Of a stretch of 64,000 nucleotides of DNA, positions 47,293-59,842 are shown in pieces. The notes below the pieces were generated by a model. The model did no database searches, was not told the origin of the DNA, and saw only the letters and a list, made by a program, of their open reading frames with translations. The stretch is from Turnera subulata (lineage: Eukaryota > Streptophyta > Magnoliopsida > Malpighiales > Passifloraceae). The stretch lies in contig JAKUCV010004414.1 of NCBI GenBank assembly GCA_028386065.3, positions 9,244 through 73,243 on the forward strand, read 5' to 3'. The stretch's first letter is position 1. Each line of letters starts with the position of its first letter. A program made the translations under genes and the position numbers.

Positions 47293-50173
47293 AACTTCTT
47301 ATAATGGGGAAAAAAAAATTTAAGCACAAAAAAGTTACGGGATTAAAGCACAAAAAAGTTTTCCACTGTTAGAACAGAACAAATTAGCTAGCATGTTGTA
47401 TTACATGACGTTTTTTTTTTCCAAGATTTTAGTAATGACACACTAGTGATGGTTGTGCAAGAACATGGACTCGATCAAAATACTACAACAGTTATGTTGC
47501 CTTAATTATTCTTGAGGTACATAAAGGTGTCGATCTTTTTGGTTTGGATGCTAAATATAGGTGTCGATGTACTGCAGATGCTCTTATAACTAGTTGATAG
47601 AGAAATATATATTTGAGTTTTACTTTGAACCGCTTAATTTAATTTGATCTTTCAAGGTATAAATGTAGATGACTTGTCACATGTTGATTCAATAAAGAAA
47701 ATATGAAGCCCTACACTTCACGATTATATTATCAGAATATAGAAAAATGTTAATTGTGCAAAACGAACTACTTTTTCGTAATAAAACGAGCATTTTTTAT
47801 TAATGTAAACATTTCAAGAGATCTGAGATGATTTACAAAGGCACACTGCTCTTATGGTCCGTGCAACAACTACCAAGCCAACAGGGTGAAGGTGATGCAT
47901 TCTTATTGGTAAGTTTCTACTCTAGATAGAGAATAGTTCGTCAAGTCGAATTTTCCTCCATGACTTTTGGTTTCCATAGTCTTATTTGAATCACCAGGTG
48001 AAAAGAACTCCTAAATGAGCAAATAAACCCACAAAGAGTGGGACTAAACCAGGAAAAATTGAAAAACCAAAAGGAAAAACTGAATAGAAGGAACTTTGAC
48101 GAGGGGCTTACTGGTGGAAAGAGAGTCGTCGGCAGTAACCCCAATATGTAGGTCTAGAAGAAAATCGGACTACTTTAAATCACATAAAAATTCTGGCAAT
48201 ATATTTCTGAATAAAAAAGTTCCAACAACATTAACTAGTGGTTAATATTGTTGTCCAATTAGAATTAATGATTCGTAGTTAAGAATCTCAGAAGATATAT
48301 GCAATTAGTGATACTCTTGCCCAAATCAATCACACCTCCAATTACGTAACAAGAAATAACAAGAAATATACCTACAGTCATCAGCCTTCCAAGAGTTCCC
48401 AATAGGAAATGATCTTTTACTCTGCTTCCCAAATTACAACCTTCACACAGTTCAATTGAGTCAGTTATAGGCAGCCAACCAGTTCCTTTCTACTCAATAA
48501 CTTCAACCCAATTTCATGGAGATTTTCATATCTTAAATGCCATAAGCACTACAAATTTCCATGCCTTATAGCATTGGAAGTATAGCATCCAAACCCTTTA
48601 GATGCTATTTACCATTAGGAAAGCATCTGGATAGCATCTTTTTCCAAAATTTTAAGATTTCATCTGCACAGCATCACCATAGCGTCGACAATTTGTGTAT
48701 TGATATGACATGTGGGGTCGCTTTTGAGTGGCTCACAAAAGAGTAAATTGAACATTTGCATTGCATCCGACCAGACAGATGCTAATGTGTTATACTGGTA
48801 TTTTTAACAATATCTGGAAACAAATTCCACATCACGCCAAAAAGAATGTAGATAACGAGGCGTTCTTTATTTTTTATTTGTTTAATTCTGTAGCAATTTG
48901 GAGCCAAAGAGAAGGTGCGCAGGTAAAAGTAAATGCGCCATATGGACACTTTTTTTTTCTTTTCCTTTTATCGATTAACAATGTAATTGATAATCAATTA
49001 AAATTATTTTTTTGTTGGGAAACTCAATTAATTTTTCTTATAAATTTCATTTTACCTTTTTCCTAAAACCGTATCCTTTTTTTTTTCTAGTATTCCATAA
49101 GAAAAAAAACTAAATTAAAAAAATGGATAGATATGGACATTGGACAATAAATTGTTATTTTTATTTCCACAGTTATTTCATAAAACAATATGGGATTCAT
49201 TTTTTACATAAAGACACATTTTTTTACTAATTATTTAATTATATATTATGCAATTATGAAGATTTGTTGATTAGCTAACTAATAAAACTACAGAAATAAT
49301 CATTTAGGATTTCTATCATTTAATTATTTAGAACTATTTACTATTTCATTTTATTTAATATGAATATTTTGATATTTTAGTAATATCTAATAATTTTTAT
49401 ATCTTCCTTATTTTGTATTACTTGTTATTCTATAATTTTTATCTAGTTCATGTAATCTTTTTTTTTTCTAATTTATTTTTTAGTGCACCTAAGAAATTAT
49501 TTGAGTTTGGATAGCGACCTTATTTTAGAAAATTATGAATTTCATCATACTATTTTTCTTAGGCAAAACCATTTGTCTCATATTTTGTATGCATAAAATA
49601 AAATTAAAATATTGCTAAATTCATAAGGTAGACCAATACATTTATTTATATGGTAATTTGTTAAATAGCAAGGTCTTCTTCATAAACACCAAGCAATCTC
49701 TTTGTTTTATTTAATTATCAAATTTTATATTATTGTTAACTTGTTTGGTTCAATTTTTTTTTTGCTATATCAATAATAGTTTCTATCTCATATTTTAAAT
49801 GAAGATTTAATGATTAGTAATCCCTCATACTTTGTTCTTGTATATACATATAAATATTAGGTTTTCATTCATTTTTACAATAAAAGTTTGGCATCACAAC
49901 AGCTGCATATTCATAATTATTAAGTACATTTTATTTGTAAATTTTTAATTTGTCATATAATATATTTTAATTGTATCTGTTATGCATTTTTTCTTATATT
50001 AGTTAAAAAATATAAAATTACTAAAAGTAAAAGCAAAGCTTCTTCTCTATTATCTAATACATCATCTACTTAAAGTGACAACAAAAGTATGAATTATGAA
50101 ATTAAGCTTGTAAGACTCTTCACATTTTTTCGTTCAAACATAATATAGTAATATGGTTAATACAAGTTGATAA
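47293..50173. other. Spacer, AT-rich
   Basis: No credible gene. A 67-codon minus-strand frame (47941-48144) is Phe/Ser-rich and unrecognised. Around 48570-48640 the words ATAGCATC and GATGCTAT recur as short inverted repeats. 50169-50173 (GATAA) is the left target duplication of element 2. Confidence 0.5.
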
Positions 50174-50262
50174 TGTAATGTCCCGGCTTGTCGACTGTCA
50201 CTACAAACCAATACGGGACCCTTCCAACATGCTTTGTCCTCACTCGCATGTTTCCGGGAAAA

Positions 50263-50325
50263 ACTTCCCAGGAGGTCACCCATCCTAGAATTGCTCCCAG
50301 TCAAGCACGTTTAACTTTGGAGTTT
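50263..50325 (-). other. 5S rRNA-derived segment
   Basis: On the minus strand the order AACTCCAAAGTTAAACGTGC, TTGACTGGGAGCAATTC, TAGGATGGGTGACCTCC, TGGGAAGT matches the central and 3' part of plant 5S rRNA, including the internal control region. The 5' part of 5S is not recognisable, so it is not a functional 5S gene. Cassandra-type elements are known to carry 5S-like sequence in their LTRs. Confidence 0.75.
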
Positions 50326-50926
50326 TTCTGGAATGACAGAATAAATTCCTTAATGCCTAGCACCCTTGCAACCCATGATCTATTGGTGTGTGTGCTATGC
50401 TTGATACGTGTGTCAATGTTTAGGTGAGGGTTGTTCCTGATGAGCAACAAGGTTTTTATGCCGAGGAAGGTCTGGATGCTAGCTGTCTTTTGGTCAATGA
50501 ATCAGGGGAGGACAAATAAACCTTTGTATGCGTTACTGCCTACAATACTCGGTTAATTGACATGACATATGAAGTGGTAATAATATTTGTTTGGCATTGA
50601 ATGCTGTGTGCTGGTGTCTGCTTTGTTGATGTTGTGTGCTCGGTGTGATGAGATCTTATTGTTATGCACCTGATTACTTGTACTGTGTGCCTGTCGTGAT
50701 ATACTATGCCTGTCGAGCATGATTTGATTTGTTATGAAATATAACAAGTTATATGATTTTGTGGTTCTGTGGTGAATTGTGGCCGGAGGCCCGGACTTGA
50801 GAATAAGAAGTTAAACTCACACAACCCTGAACAATCAAAATGTATGGCACATATAATTGTTTAAGTACAATTGAGAATAACATACTAAAAGAATACTACT
50901 GCAGGGCTGTTGACCGGTTGGTTATA

Positions 50927-51097
50927 TTTGGGCTTATGCCCTGACTTGGGTTGAAGCCCTGATTTTACTTGGACTTATGTCCTCACTGGGGTTTATACCC
51001 TGATTGACTTGGGCTTAGTCCCTGATTGACTTGGGCTTGGTCCCTGATTGACTTGGGCTTAGTCCCTGATTGTATTTGGGCTTAAGCCCTGGTTGTC
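50927..51097 (+). repeat. 22-bp minisatellite in the 5' LTR
   Basis: Three near-exact tandem copies of CTTGGGCTTAGTCCCTGATTGA (within about 51017-51082) flanked by degenerate ones. Each unit centres on a GGGCTTA-GTCCC or GGGCTTAAGCCC-like inverted repeat. Confidence 0.85.
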
Positions 51098-51517
51098 TAT
51101 ACAGACGTAACCGAGCTCGACGCACGCAGTAGAAGGCCCTAAATAATGGCAGTGATTGCCAGGTTTTGATGTGGTTGTAGTTGACTTGTAAATGTATACT
51201 TTGATTTATTTGTTTGTGGTGAGACAGTGGTTGGTCTCACCCCCTCACGTCTTTTACAGGTTAACTGTTCATTAAGCAATGGTGCATATTAGCAGGTGTC
51301 GGTGTTATCCTCTCTTCGGGTCGGATCCATAGAGTATCTTGCATTCATGTTTCTTTATGTAATTGTCTTCCGCTGCATACTTGATTTCTTGTATAATTTA
51401 TTGTATAGTTTTACAATGATTCTGTTGTTTGTATCGTATCCCAGGTAGAAAGGGCAATTTGGTCCTTTCACATGTTTTAATTAATTTAATTGGATAAATT
51501 GGGATACGGGCGTTTCA

Positions 51518-52976
51518 ATTGGTAGCGGAGCAGGCTGTAGATCATTTGGGGTTTGTTGATTTGTTTTGTGCTTTTATGTGCTTAAGTTTGCTCCTTTTGT
51601 TTTTGAGTCGTATGTTGCATTGTCTTATGCATTCATATAGTGAGTCCTACTATGGATCAGGTGGAGGACATGCACCTGTTGAGGGTCGGAGCGACCCAGA
51701 ATTGTTGTTGAAATGATATGCTTACCTTTACAACTTAGGTTGTTGCAAGGTTTGTTTTGGGGAATATCCACTATTTTGTCAGAGTCGGTGTAGACTTTTG
51801 ACTCTCTTTGCTTGTGTTCCTTGTCTGTGTGGAACTGGCCAATACAAGTAAGAACCACCGATTTGCTTTTGGATGTTACATCTGTCAAGAGATGATCTAA
51901 TATGGTATTTGTGGATATGATTCTTATAAACTTGGTGATCATATTATTTTTGGTCTGATTTGTTGAGCTCGAGGATTTGAATTTACTTGTGGAATTATAA
52001 TTTGGATTTAATCTTGTTCGGGATTTGAGATGATAACCTCTTGGATTAATGTGAGGTTGATCTAATGGTATAATTGGAGAAAAAATATTTTAGTGATACT
52101 TGAGGTACTTAACTTTGTTGATATTTGAGGTATTAATAGTGATTGTGATAAAAAAAAAAATTGATCATGAATCTTTGTTGAGGTTATAGTTCATGAGCTG
52201 GATGAAAATGCTGGAAGTATGTTACATTGAGGTTTGATTTTGAGGTGATTTTGGGCATTGAGAATCAATTGCTAGTTAGTTAATTATGTGATGAGAGATA
52301 TAGTGATGTTTTAAGTTCTTCATTAAAGAAACTTTGGTATTCATGTTAAGTGTGGTTTGGGTGACAGATTTATGAGTATGAGTTATGAAAGGATGTTTGG
52401 GTCTTGAGGAACCTAAGTTTTGGAACTAAAATTGTGATACTTCGGTAAAGATCGGGTTTTTGTGCCTAGGGTATGATTCAGGATATACACGATTTGGCTG
52501 AATTGGTGTGCGAGAAAGGAAATAATTGAGGTTAGAAACATGAGATAGAATATGGATTTTTGGTTTTGAGGTATTCACAATGGGAGTGATGATCTTGTTA
52601 GTTAGGTAATAATTTTGGGTTCTGATATCTACGGATATTTTTAATGGATTAAAATATGGGATACTTTTTGGTTGGGTGATGATGAAGGAAATGGTTTATG
52701 GATTTTGATGATATTATGTTGGTCATGGTTAGAGGAGACTCTTGAGTTGTGCCTTGATCTTTTGCTTGTGGATCACGTTTGACTAAAGTCGATGATTGAC
52801 TTGGTATATTGGAGTTCTTTTTCAAAAATGTAATTGACGATCATGATGGTTCTACTTGGTAGTTTTGGCCAACGGTATTTTGATACCGGGTGTCACCCGT
52901 TGTGTCAGTTAAGCACTTGGTTGCTTGGCTTATATTATAAATTTCGAGGACCAAATTTTGTTAAGTGGGGTAGAAT
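51518..52976 (+). other. Internal domain of element 2
   Basis: Begins with the primer-binding site and ends with TTAAGTGGGGTAGAAT. Homologous throughout to 42779-41330. The short gag-start remnant begins MDQVEDMHLLRV near 51651 and is shifted out of frame soon after. Confidence 0.75.
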
Positions 52977-55900
52977 TGTAACGTCCCGAATTTTAAATAA
53001 TTTAAATTATGAAAATTTTAAAATTATTTTCCGATTTTACCTTCTTGAAAAAAAAATCAAAAATTTTGGAATTATTTTCCAATTGTGCTGAGTGGAAATT
53101 TTTGGTGAATATGTAGCTAAGGAAATTCAAATTTTCTTTCATTATGTTAAAAAATATCTTCCATCTTTATTATTTATTTCAAATGAATGTTTAGGAAATT
53201 TGGTATATATTATTTTAGGAAACTATTTGAATTCCGGGGTTTGCTTTAGGAAATAAAAAAAATATATGTTTACTATTGAAACACAACACAAAACGCATGG
53301 ACCATGGCCTAAGTTTAGTTTTATGTTGAGGGTGAGGGTTATGCCCCACATTGTGAAAGCGGTTTGCTTCCATTTTCTTTTTCTTCAACCCCTTGATTTT
53401 CTTTTTCCGGTATCATCTTCTTCCTTCTTCTCTCATGACCCTCCTCTTCCTTGATGACCAACACGCAATCGAAGGCATGACGGCAGAAGTCAAGGCGCGC
53501 TCCCTGTTGGACGGTGTTTGAAAAGTCGCCAATGTCCGTAGTGTAAAGGAAAGGAGCCTGATGGTGGTAGGCTGTCGTTGATGGCGGCATGGGGTGAGGA
53601 TGGATGTGTCGGATGTGTCGAGCCATTCAAGGCAATGGTGCTGCTTGGCTCGGGTTAGCTTCTATGAGTAACAAATTAGGACCGAGGCCTTCTTGAGGAA
53701 ATTGGGCCTCGAATTGCACAAGTCATTCGGCTGTAAGATTTTCCTCCAACTTTAATCTTTTCACGAGGGAGTCATGGTCTTGGAAATTGCTTGTTCAATT
53801 CTGTGGTCATCAATTTTCCACTGTGCATAAGTCCCAAATATGGGATCTGCTCATCTCGTATTAGTTAATTAGTTAATTAAAACAACATGTGTCTTTATAA
53901 CTTGTCTAAGTTGGTTAAACTAAATACGTGGGCTTTGTCTTGTCATGCACTCTTTTAAAATGTGGAAAATAGTGGGCCTTGAAACGGAATTTGACTGCAG
54001 TGACACCTACTAGATTGGACAGAAGAGAATAATAATAGTTCCACCTACATACTTTAAGCTTGCTGCAAAATACTAATGTTAGTGGGCATTAATCTGATTA
54101 CTTAATTATGTAAACATGTCTGTGAATGTCTATATTGGCTGTGTAAAGCACGTATCTGTTCATGTCTTTTGCCTCTTGAGGTTCATTCTTAACATGAAAT
54201 ATTGGTGATTCCACCGTGACTTCGTGAACAAATTTTCCAAGTCCAGAAGGAGTGCTTTGCACATGGATCTTTGAATTCCTTGAATTCGTTTATTCTGTGG
54301 TTATTAAATCACTACTTTTATGCACATGCTATGCTAGGCCACAGTCAAGTTTTAACAATAGCTTTAATAATCGTTTTCAAAGTCGAATCAGGGATATTAA
54401 TTCTTGATGCAACTTTGACTTAGTGGGTGGTGGTGTTCCTTTATAAAGATTTAGTGGGCATTTGTACCAAGCCCACGAATGCGTTTCACATGGGTACAAA
54501 ATGATTTCAATAATTTCTTTTAGCTTAACCAATACCTTATGTGCTGTCATATTAGGAAGTTGACGCTAGCTAGTAATTGATTTATCCTGGATGCGAGATA
54601 TCATAGACTTTATGCACAAACATTTTTATTGCTACATCATATGTGATTGTGTGGTTATAAATATAGTAAATGCGAAGCAGGATTGGGCACTAGCTTCTAA
54701 GGTGACTCAGGTGAGGACATATAAACCTTTGTATGCTTTACTGCCTACAACACTCGAAAATAACAATGATGATAACTGATGTGGAATCCTTGTTTGGCTC
54801 TGAATGTTGCTTGCATGAATGCCTGTTGTGCTATTGTTCTCTTGTACTGTGTAATACAATTATGAATTGTTGTGTTTGGAATTGTGTGCCTATTTGCTAT
54901 CACATGCCTGAATTTACAAAGGAATTGTGTGCCTATTTGGGATAGTGTGTGGTTATAGGCTGAAGTCCTGAATATGAGAATAAAACATAAAGTTCACACA
55001 TCCCTGGACAACATAATGTATGGTACACAAAACTGGATAAGAATAACTGACAATAATACACATAATTCTATTGTGAAGTTGACCGGTAGCCCCGAGGGAG
55101 GGTTGGGTACCCTCTGGTCACTTTATGCGGTTTAACATGGTTACCCAGGGGAAGAAGGTGCTACCCTGGAAGACTTGCACCAGTTGTGTGTCTGAGCGCA
55201 CCCTCAGGGAGCTAGCGGCCACTCGAGGTTTATCGGTGGTTTTGGCCTCAGAATCTACCCCTTCTGAGGTACGACATTTGGGTTTTCACACCCGGGATCT
55301 GGCCAGAGACGCTACCGAGACTTGACTCACAGTAGAGGGGCCTGAATAATAAAATACTCAAACCATGATAAGATATTTCATGATAATAAACAATCATCTC
55401 TGATAATCCAATTAAGCATAATAACTACAGATAAATCTATGTTGTGCACGACGGCCTCAAGATGACATTCACTACATATTGGTCTCTCGGAATAATATAT
55501 TTATAACACTCCCCCTTGAATGTCATTGTGCATTGGGTAGAATACGCTTTAGGGACAACTGCCTCATTAAAAACCTTACCAAGAAAAATCCAGTGGGATA
55601 AAAACTTGGTGAAGGGAAAAAGAGTGCAGTGCGTATTCTGCTCCCCCTCATTTTGGCCTCCATTGGTTTCTTGATATCGTTGCTTGTCAATTGCCCTTGT
55701 CAGCTTCTGGTGACGTGTATTTTGTCTGATCATTACTTCAATTGGATAGAATTGGCAGCATTTTCTTCATGATTTGTTGTTGGAGCATCTGTCCTGCCTT
55801 CTTGCTTTTGTAGTCCCGTGATGTAACGACTCCATGTGTAAAGTTGTAGCTGATGTCCGGCTGTGCCTTTTGTGGATCAAGAGGAGATCGACATCTATAG

Positions 55901-56399
55901 GAAATAATTCTTCTTTATTCGGGTTTACAAGATTATCATAACGCCACATCTTTTATATCCCGAAGATAAGAGCGAATTCATATCTTGCCAAATAGGCTTA
56001 AGTCAAAAGCTTCAGGCTTTATAATAAGGTACTCCAATTGCCAGGTTTTGATGTGGTTGTAGTTGACTTGTAAATGTATACTTTGGTTTATTTGTTTGTG
56101 GTGAGACAGTGGTTGGTCTCACCCCCTCACGTCTTTTACAGGATAACTGTTCATTAAACAGTGGTGCATATTAGCAGGTGGCGGTGTTATCCTCTCTTCG
56201 GGTCGGATCCATAGAGTATCTTGCATTCATGTTTCTTTATGCAATTGTCTTCCGCTGCATACTTGATTTCTTGTAAAATTTATTGTATAGTTTTACAATG
56301 ATTCTGTTGTTTGTATCGTATCCCGGGTAGAAAGGGCAATTTGGTCTTTTCATATGTTTTAATTAATTTAATTGGATAAATTGGGATATGGGCATTTCA
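52977..56399 (+). repeat. 3' LTR of element 2, 3423 bp, with an insertion
   Basis: Starts TGTAACGTCCCG and ends GGGCATTTCA. The part 52977-54690 has no counterpart in the 5' LTR. About 55350-56035 is foreign DNA. The last 360 bp match the 5' LTR closely. Confidence 0.75.
55350..56035. mobile_element. Foreign insert in the 3' LTR, retroelement-like
   Basis: Contains AACACTCCCCCTTGAATGTC, CATTAAAAACCTTACCAAG, AAAATCCAGTGGGATAAAAAC and GGTGAAGGGAAAAAGAGTGC, a block I know from leaders or LTRs of plant retroelements. Ends are judged from where alignment with the 5' LTR stops and resumes. Confidence 0.5.
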
Positions 56400-56510
56400 G
56401 ATAAAATAATTATTTCAATACTAAATAAACTTTAAAAAACCCAAAAATATTTTTATTCATAATTTTTTAGATTAAGATTTAATATTTAAGTGAGAAAATA
56501 TTCATCAAAT

Positions 56511-57873
56511 TGTTAGGAAATATGCCCTACGCCAGAGGGGGGGTGAATAGCGTTTTATGAACAAAATAAAAATTTCCAGGAATAAATTGGGATAAAAGAA
56601 AGAAGGAAAGAAGACACCAAATTTTATATTGGTTCACACACAACTTGTGGCTAGTCCAGTCCTCCGAGAGACTCTCTCGAATATTTCACTATCTACGTTA
56701 AGCTTCCGGGTGCTTAATAAACCGTCTACAACTTGAGAATTCGAGTCACACGAACCTCAACACTCTTACTTGAAGATACCACACTTCAAGACTTCTCACA
56801 TAGAAAGAATACATGTTCTTATGAATTACAACAAGGGAACAAACCTCCCTTAAAGTGTATGACACCACTTACAACACTCACAACAAAAGCTCTCTCAAAA
56901 GGTGGATATTGAGCAACAATGTAAGAACAATAAGGCAACTCTCAATTCTTAAGGGTATTAGCTCTTAAAAAAACTTGTATGAATGTATGTCAATGAATGC
57001 TTGATATAGAAAGAGTTGATGCTCCATGAAGAGAGGTTTAACACCTTTATTTATAAGTCTAAAAACTTAGATGGCCGTTGGGAAAATATTCCTAAACACC
57101 TTTTGATAAAATCACATTGAAAGTTGCAAAAGGTTCCTAATCATAACGGCACAACATCGATGTTTAACAACTCAACATCGATGTTTAGCCAGTAAAATAT
57201 GAAATCTGGGACCATCGGTCGAATGAACATCGATTTTTAGGAAATGAACATCGATCTTTTGAACTTCTGCCAAAACATTTTAAAGACAATGTTTATGAGA
57301 ACATAGATGTTTGAATGTTAAACATCGATGTTTTGAGCTATAGCCAAAACATTTAAGTGCAACGGTCATCAAAAAATCGATATTTAGGATTCCAACAACG
57401 ATGTTTTGAACTTCTGCCACTTTTTGATAAATCATTTGAAAACAAGTCATCAGAACATTATGTTTAGGATCCAACATCGATGTTTTGAACTTCTGCCATT
57501 TTTTGATAAATCATTTGAAAACAAGAACATCGATGTTGGAGCAATAGACATCGATGTTTAGAGCTTAATGTTTAAAGACATTTTCATGATTGATAAAAAA
57601 ATGCTATTTTGATGCATGTGGAAAAATGGATTTGTTTGAGCTAACATCTTAGAAGATTTTGAGTGTTAACCTTGTACAATTAAGTTCTTAAATCTTCTAG
57701 ATTTTCACTTCAAATCTTGTGCTCTTCTTCCCATCAAATTTGTGCTCTTGAATGATTTCTTTTTGCTTCGGGTTTGTCGTCATTTTGAATCAATGTCGGT
57801 TTTTTCAATATCAAAACCTGTACGAGACAAGAAGGCATTAGCAAAACACTATTTTCTAACAATTTCCCTAACA
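56511..57873 (-). repeat. 3' LTR of copy B, 1363 bp
   Basis: On the minus strand it starts TGTTAGGGAAATTGTTAG (a 12-bp duplication at the very start) after the AAAAAGGAGGAAAT tract, and ends CATATTTCCTAACA. It shares the CACCCCCCCTCTGGCGTAGG stretch with copy A. Confidence 0.8.
57153..57558. repeat. Palindrome cluster C: 12 sites, partly decayed
   Basis: Sites start at 57153/57174, 57226/57247, 57300/57321, 57373/57394, 57454/57473 and 57526/57547. Pair starts are 73, 74, 73, 81 and 72 bp apart. Five sites are perfect and seven have changes. Spacers here still resemble one another (GAACTTCTGCCA..., TTTTTGATAAATCATTTG twice), revealing an origin as a 73-bp tandem repeat. Confidence 0.9.
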
Positions 57874-57879
57874 ATTTCC

Positions 57880-57893
57880 TCCTTTTTGATAAT
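57880..57893 (-). other. Polypurine tract of copy B
   Basis: AAAAAGGAGGAAAT on the minus strand, immediately before the 3' LTR start. Confidence 0.65.
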
Positions 57894-58074
57894 GACAAAC
57901 AAAGAAGAGTATATGTCAAGTGTATGTGATTCAAAATGAGGTTAATTCCCCCTAACATGATGCATATATTTTTTAACCTTCCCCCTTTTGGCATTAGCAA
58001 AAAGAATAATAATGGCAAACTAAAGATCAAATTGAAGAGACAATCATAAAAAAAATATAGCAAAAGATAAAGGA

Positions 58075-59355
58075 TCAGAAAGTTGGGCTCAAGCTATCGT
58101 CATCTTCTTCGGATTGCTGCCCACCAAAGGCTTCTTCTGCTTCATTATCGGATGTGTTTGCATCATCCTCCACATCCATCGGGTCATCGTCCACATTCTC
58201 GTTTAAGTCCTCAACATCATCATCGCTCTCATCTTCAAAGTTGTATCCATGAAGCGTCATGTGATATGGCGGAGGCAAGTAGTTGACACGTGCAAAGTAA
58301 GACCGAAGGTAGTGACCCTGTCTTTGAACCTCCGTGTCAATCCTCTCAATCGCTCGGCCCATGCTATTGACGCTTAATTGTAAGTTGTGGATGGAGTCGG
58401 CGATGGAGTCGAGTGTGGCTGCAGAATTTCAGCCTTGAGAAGTGGATGCTCGAGAACCTTCTGCTCGGGTAGGCCTTCATGCTTCCTCTGATGGTCCGGC
58501 TCGGAATGGGGCATCACTTATCGCCCAAACCTTGGAGTGAGGAATTTGAGAGCCTACACGGGTATCTACACCTGCATTCACTAAAATATCCAACACCAAG
58601 AAGGCATATGGAAGTGGATGCTCATCGAGAGGAGATGTATATTCGGACATATGCATAAGCACGAATCATTCCCAGTTGATGGGAGCACTGTGGATGATAG
58701 CATGAAGAACCTTCTCATCTTCGACGGACATTGTCGTGTGATTTCCAACTCTGGGCTTTATCACCCGGGTGAGAAGGTAGAAGAGGACTCTGTATTCCGG
58801 GTTGATGGAGTGAATTGTTGGCCTTCCAGAGTGGTTGCGGACAATCTCCGTGAAGCCGTGCTCGGTTAGAAGAGTGGCTTCATGGTTCATGAGCCAAAGG
58901 TCACCCCCATAAGACGAGATATCCTCACCCTTGTATGGCAGATTGGCAAGCGTCCCAAAGTCTTCCAAAGTCATTGTTATGGATACTCCGTTGACGCGAG
59001 CATAAAGAACATCACCATCTCGGTGGAAAGTGGAATAGAAGGCTCGGACGAAATCTGCACCATATTGGAAGTGTCCGCTAGTCATAAACTCCGACAATCT
59101 GGATTCCTGAAGATGTGCTTCAATCTTTGTGTACTTCATTCCTTTTGGGTACTCCTCCGAAAGGTGACGAGGAGGTGCAATTGCACGTTTGGCGAAGATG
59201 GTTTGGAATTGAGTGAGCTCGTTTTTTGAAGAAAACCAAACAGCAGATCCTTCTTCAACAAATTGTTGAGTTGAGCTTGAGAATCCTCCTCGTTTCTTTG
59301 AGTGTTTTTCCTTCATGGGAGCTTTCCATTTGGAAGCTTTGTTTCCACCTGCCAT
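58075..59355 (-). pseudogene. Putative plant transposon protein-like ORF, copy B
   Basis: One unbroken frame of 427 codons from ATG 59355 (MAGGNKASKWKAP) to 58075 except for three TGA codons: 58668-58666, 58479-58477 and 58431-58429. All could come from CGA by C-to-T change. It carries RAFYSTFHRDGDVLYARVNG, MTLEDFGTLANLPYKGEDIS, the HSGRPTIHSINPEYRVLFYL block, the IDTEVQRQGHYLRSYFARV segment and an acidic tail ending SLSPTF. It is better preserved than copy A, without a frameshift. Function unknown to me. Confidence 0.75.
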
Positions 59356-59526
59356 ACTTGAAAGAAATATGAAGGACAATGGAATTTTGTGAAGAGAAGT
59401 TGAATAAGTGAAAATGTAATGTGAAATGAGAAAGGAGGCATGTATTTATAGATGGAAGCCAAAATAGAGCTGTTGGAGCATTGAAATCAGCCTGCAACGG
59501 CTATATTTTTTGAAAAATAACGACCA

Positions 59527-59842
59527 AACATCGATGTTTACTTGTGCAACATCGATGTTTCAAGCTTTCTGGATTGAAAATTTTTTACTCCAACGGTAGA
59601 ACATCGATGTTGTGATTTTGCAACATCGATGTTGAAAAGGTTCTGGATTGGAAAATACTCCCTGAACATCGATGTTTAGACACACAACATCGATGTTGTA
59701 TGCATTATGTCCACGGCTGAAGGTACATTTCATTGAACATCGATGTTAGTGGTCTGAACATCGATGTTGTTGCTCTTCTGTCCAACTTGGTGTGTGTTGA
59801 ACTATATCCAACATCGATGTTTCAGCGTCCAACATCGATGTT
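59527..59842. repeat. Palindrome cluster D: 10 perfect sites
   Basis: Pairs start at 59527/59548, 59600/59622, 59665/59686, 59736/59757 and 59810/59831, so 21 or 22 bp within pairs and 73, 65, 71 and 74 bp between pairs. All ten 12-mers are intact while the spacers have largely diverged. Confidence 0.95.

Larger units (their letters stand above)
50174..51517 (+). repeat. 5' LTR of element 2, 1344 bp
   Basis: Starts TGTAATGTCCCGG, ends CGGGCGTTTCA. Its first 250-300 bp include an antisense 5S rRNA-like segment absent from the 3' LTR. From about 50490 it aligns loosely with 54700 onward of the 3' LTR, and from 51160 almost exactly with 56036 onward. Confidence 0.75.
50174..56399 (+). mobile_element. 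Large-LTR non-autonomous Gypsy-type element 2, with discordant LTRs
   Basis: Perfect target duplication GATAA at 50169-50173 and 56400-56404. 5' LTR 50174-51517, primer-binding site 51519-51534, internal domain to 52976, 3' LTR 52977-56399. The outer ends (TGTAAYGTCCCG and GGGYRTTTCA) resemble element 1, in opposite orientation. The last 360 bp of both LTRs are nearly identical but the upstream parts are diverged or unrelated. No gag or pol is present. Confidence 0.8.

Noticed and set aside
50263..50325. Functional 5S rRNA gene
   Set aside because: Only the central and 3' part matches, with substitutions; the 5' part and terminator are missing.
55125..55325. 66-codon GC-rich frame as a small gene
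   Set aside because: It lies inside the 3' LTR of element 2 at the place of the GC-rich variable part, with no similarity or start context.
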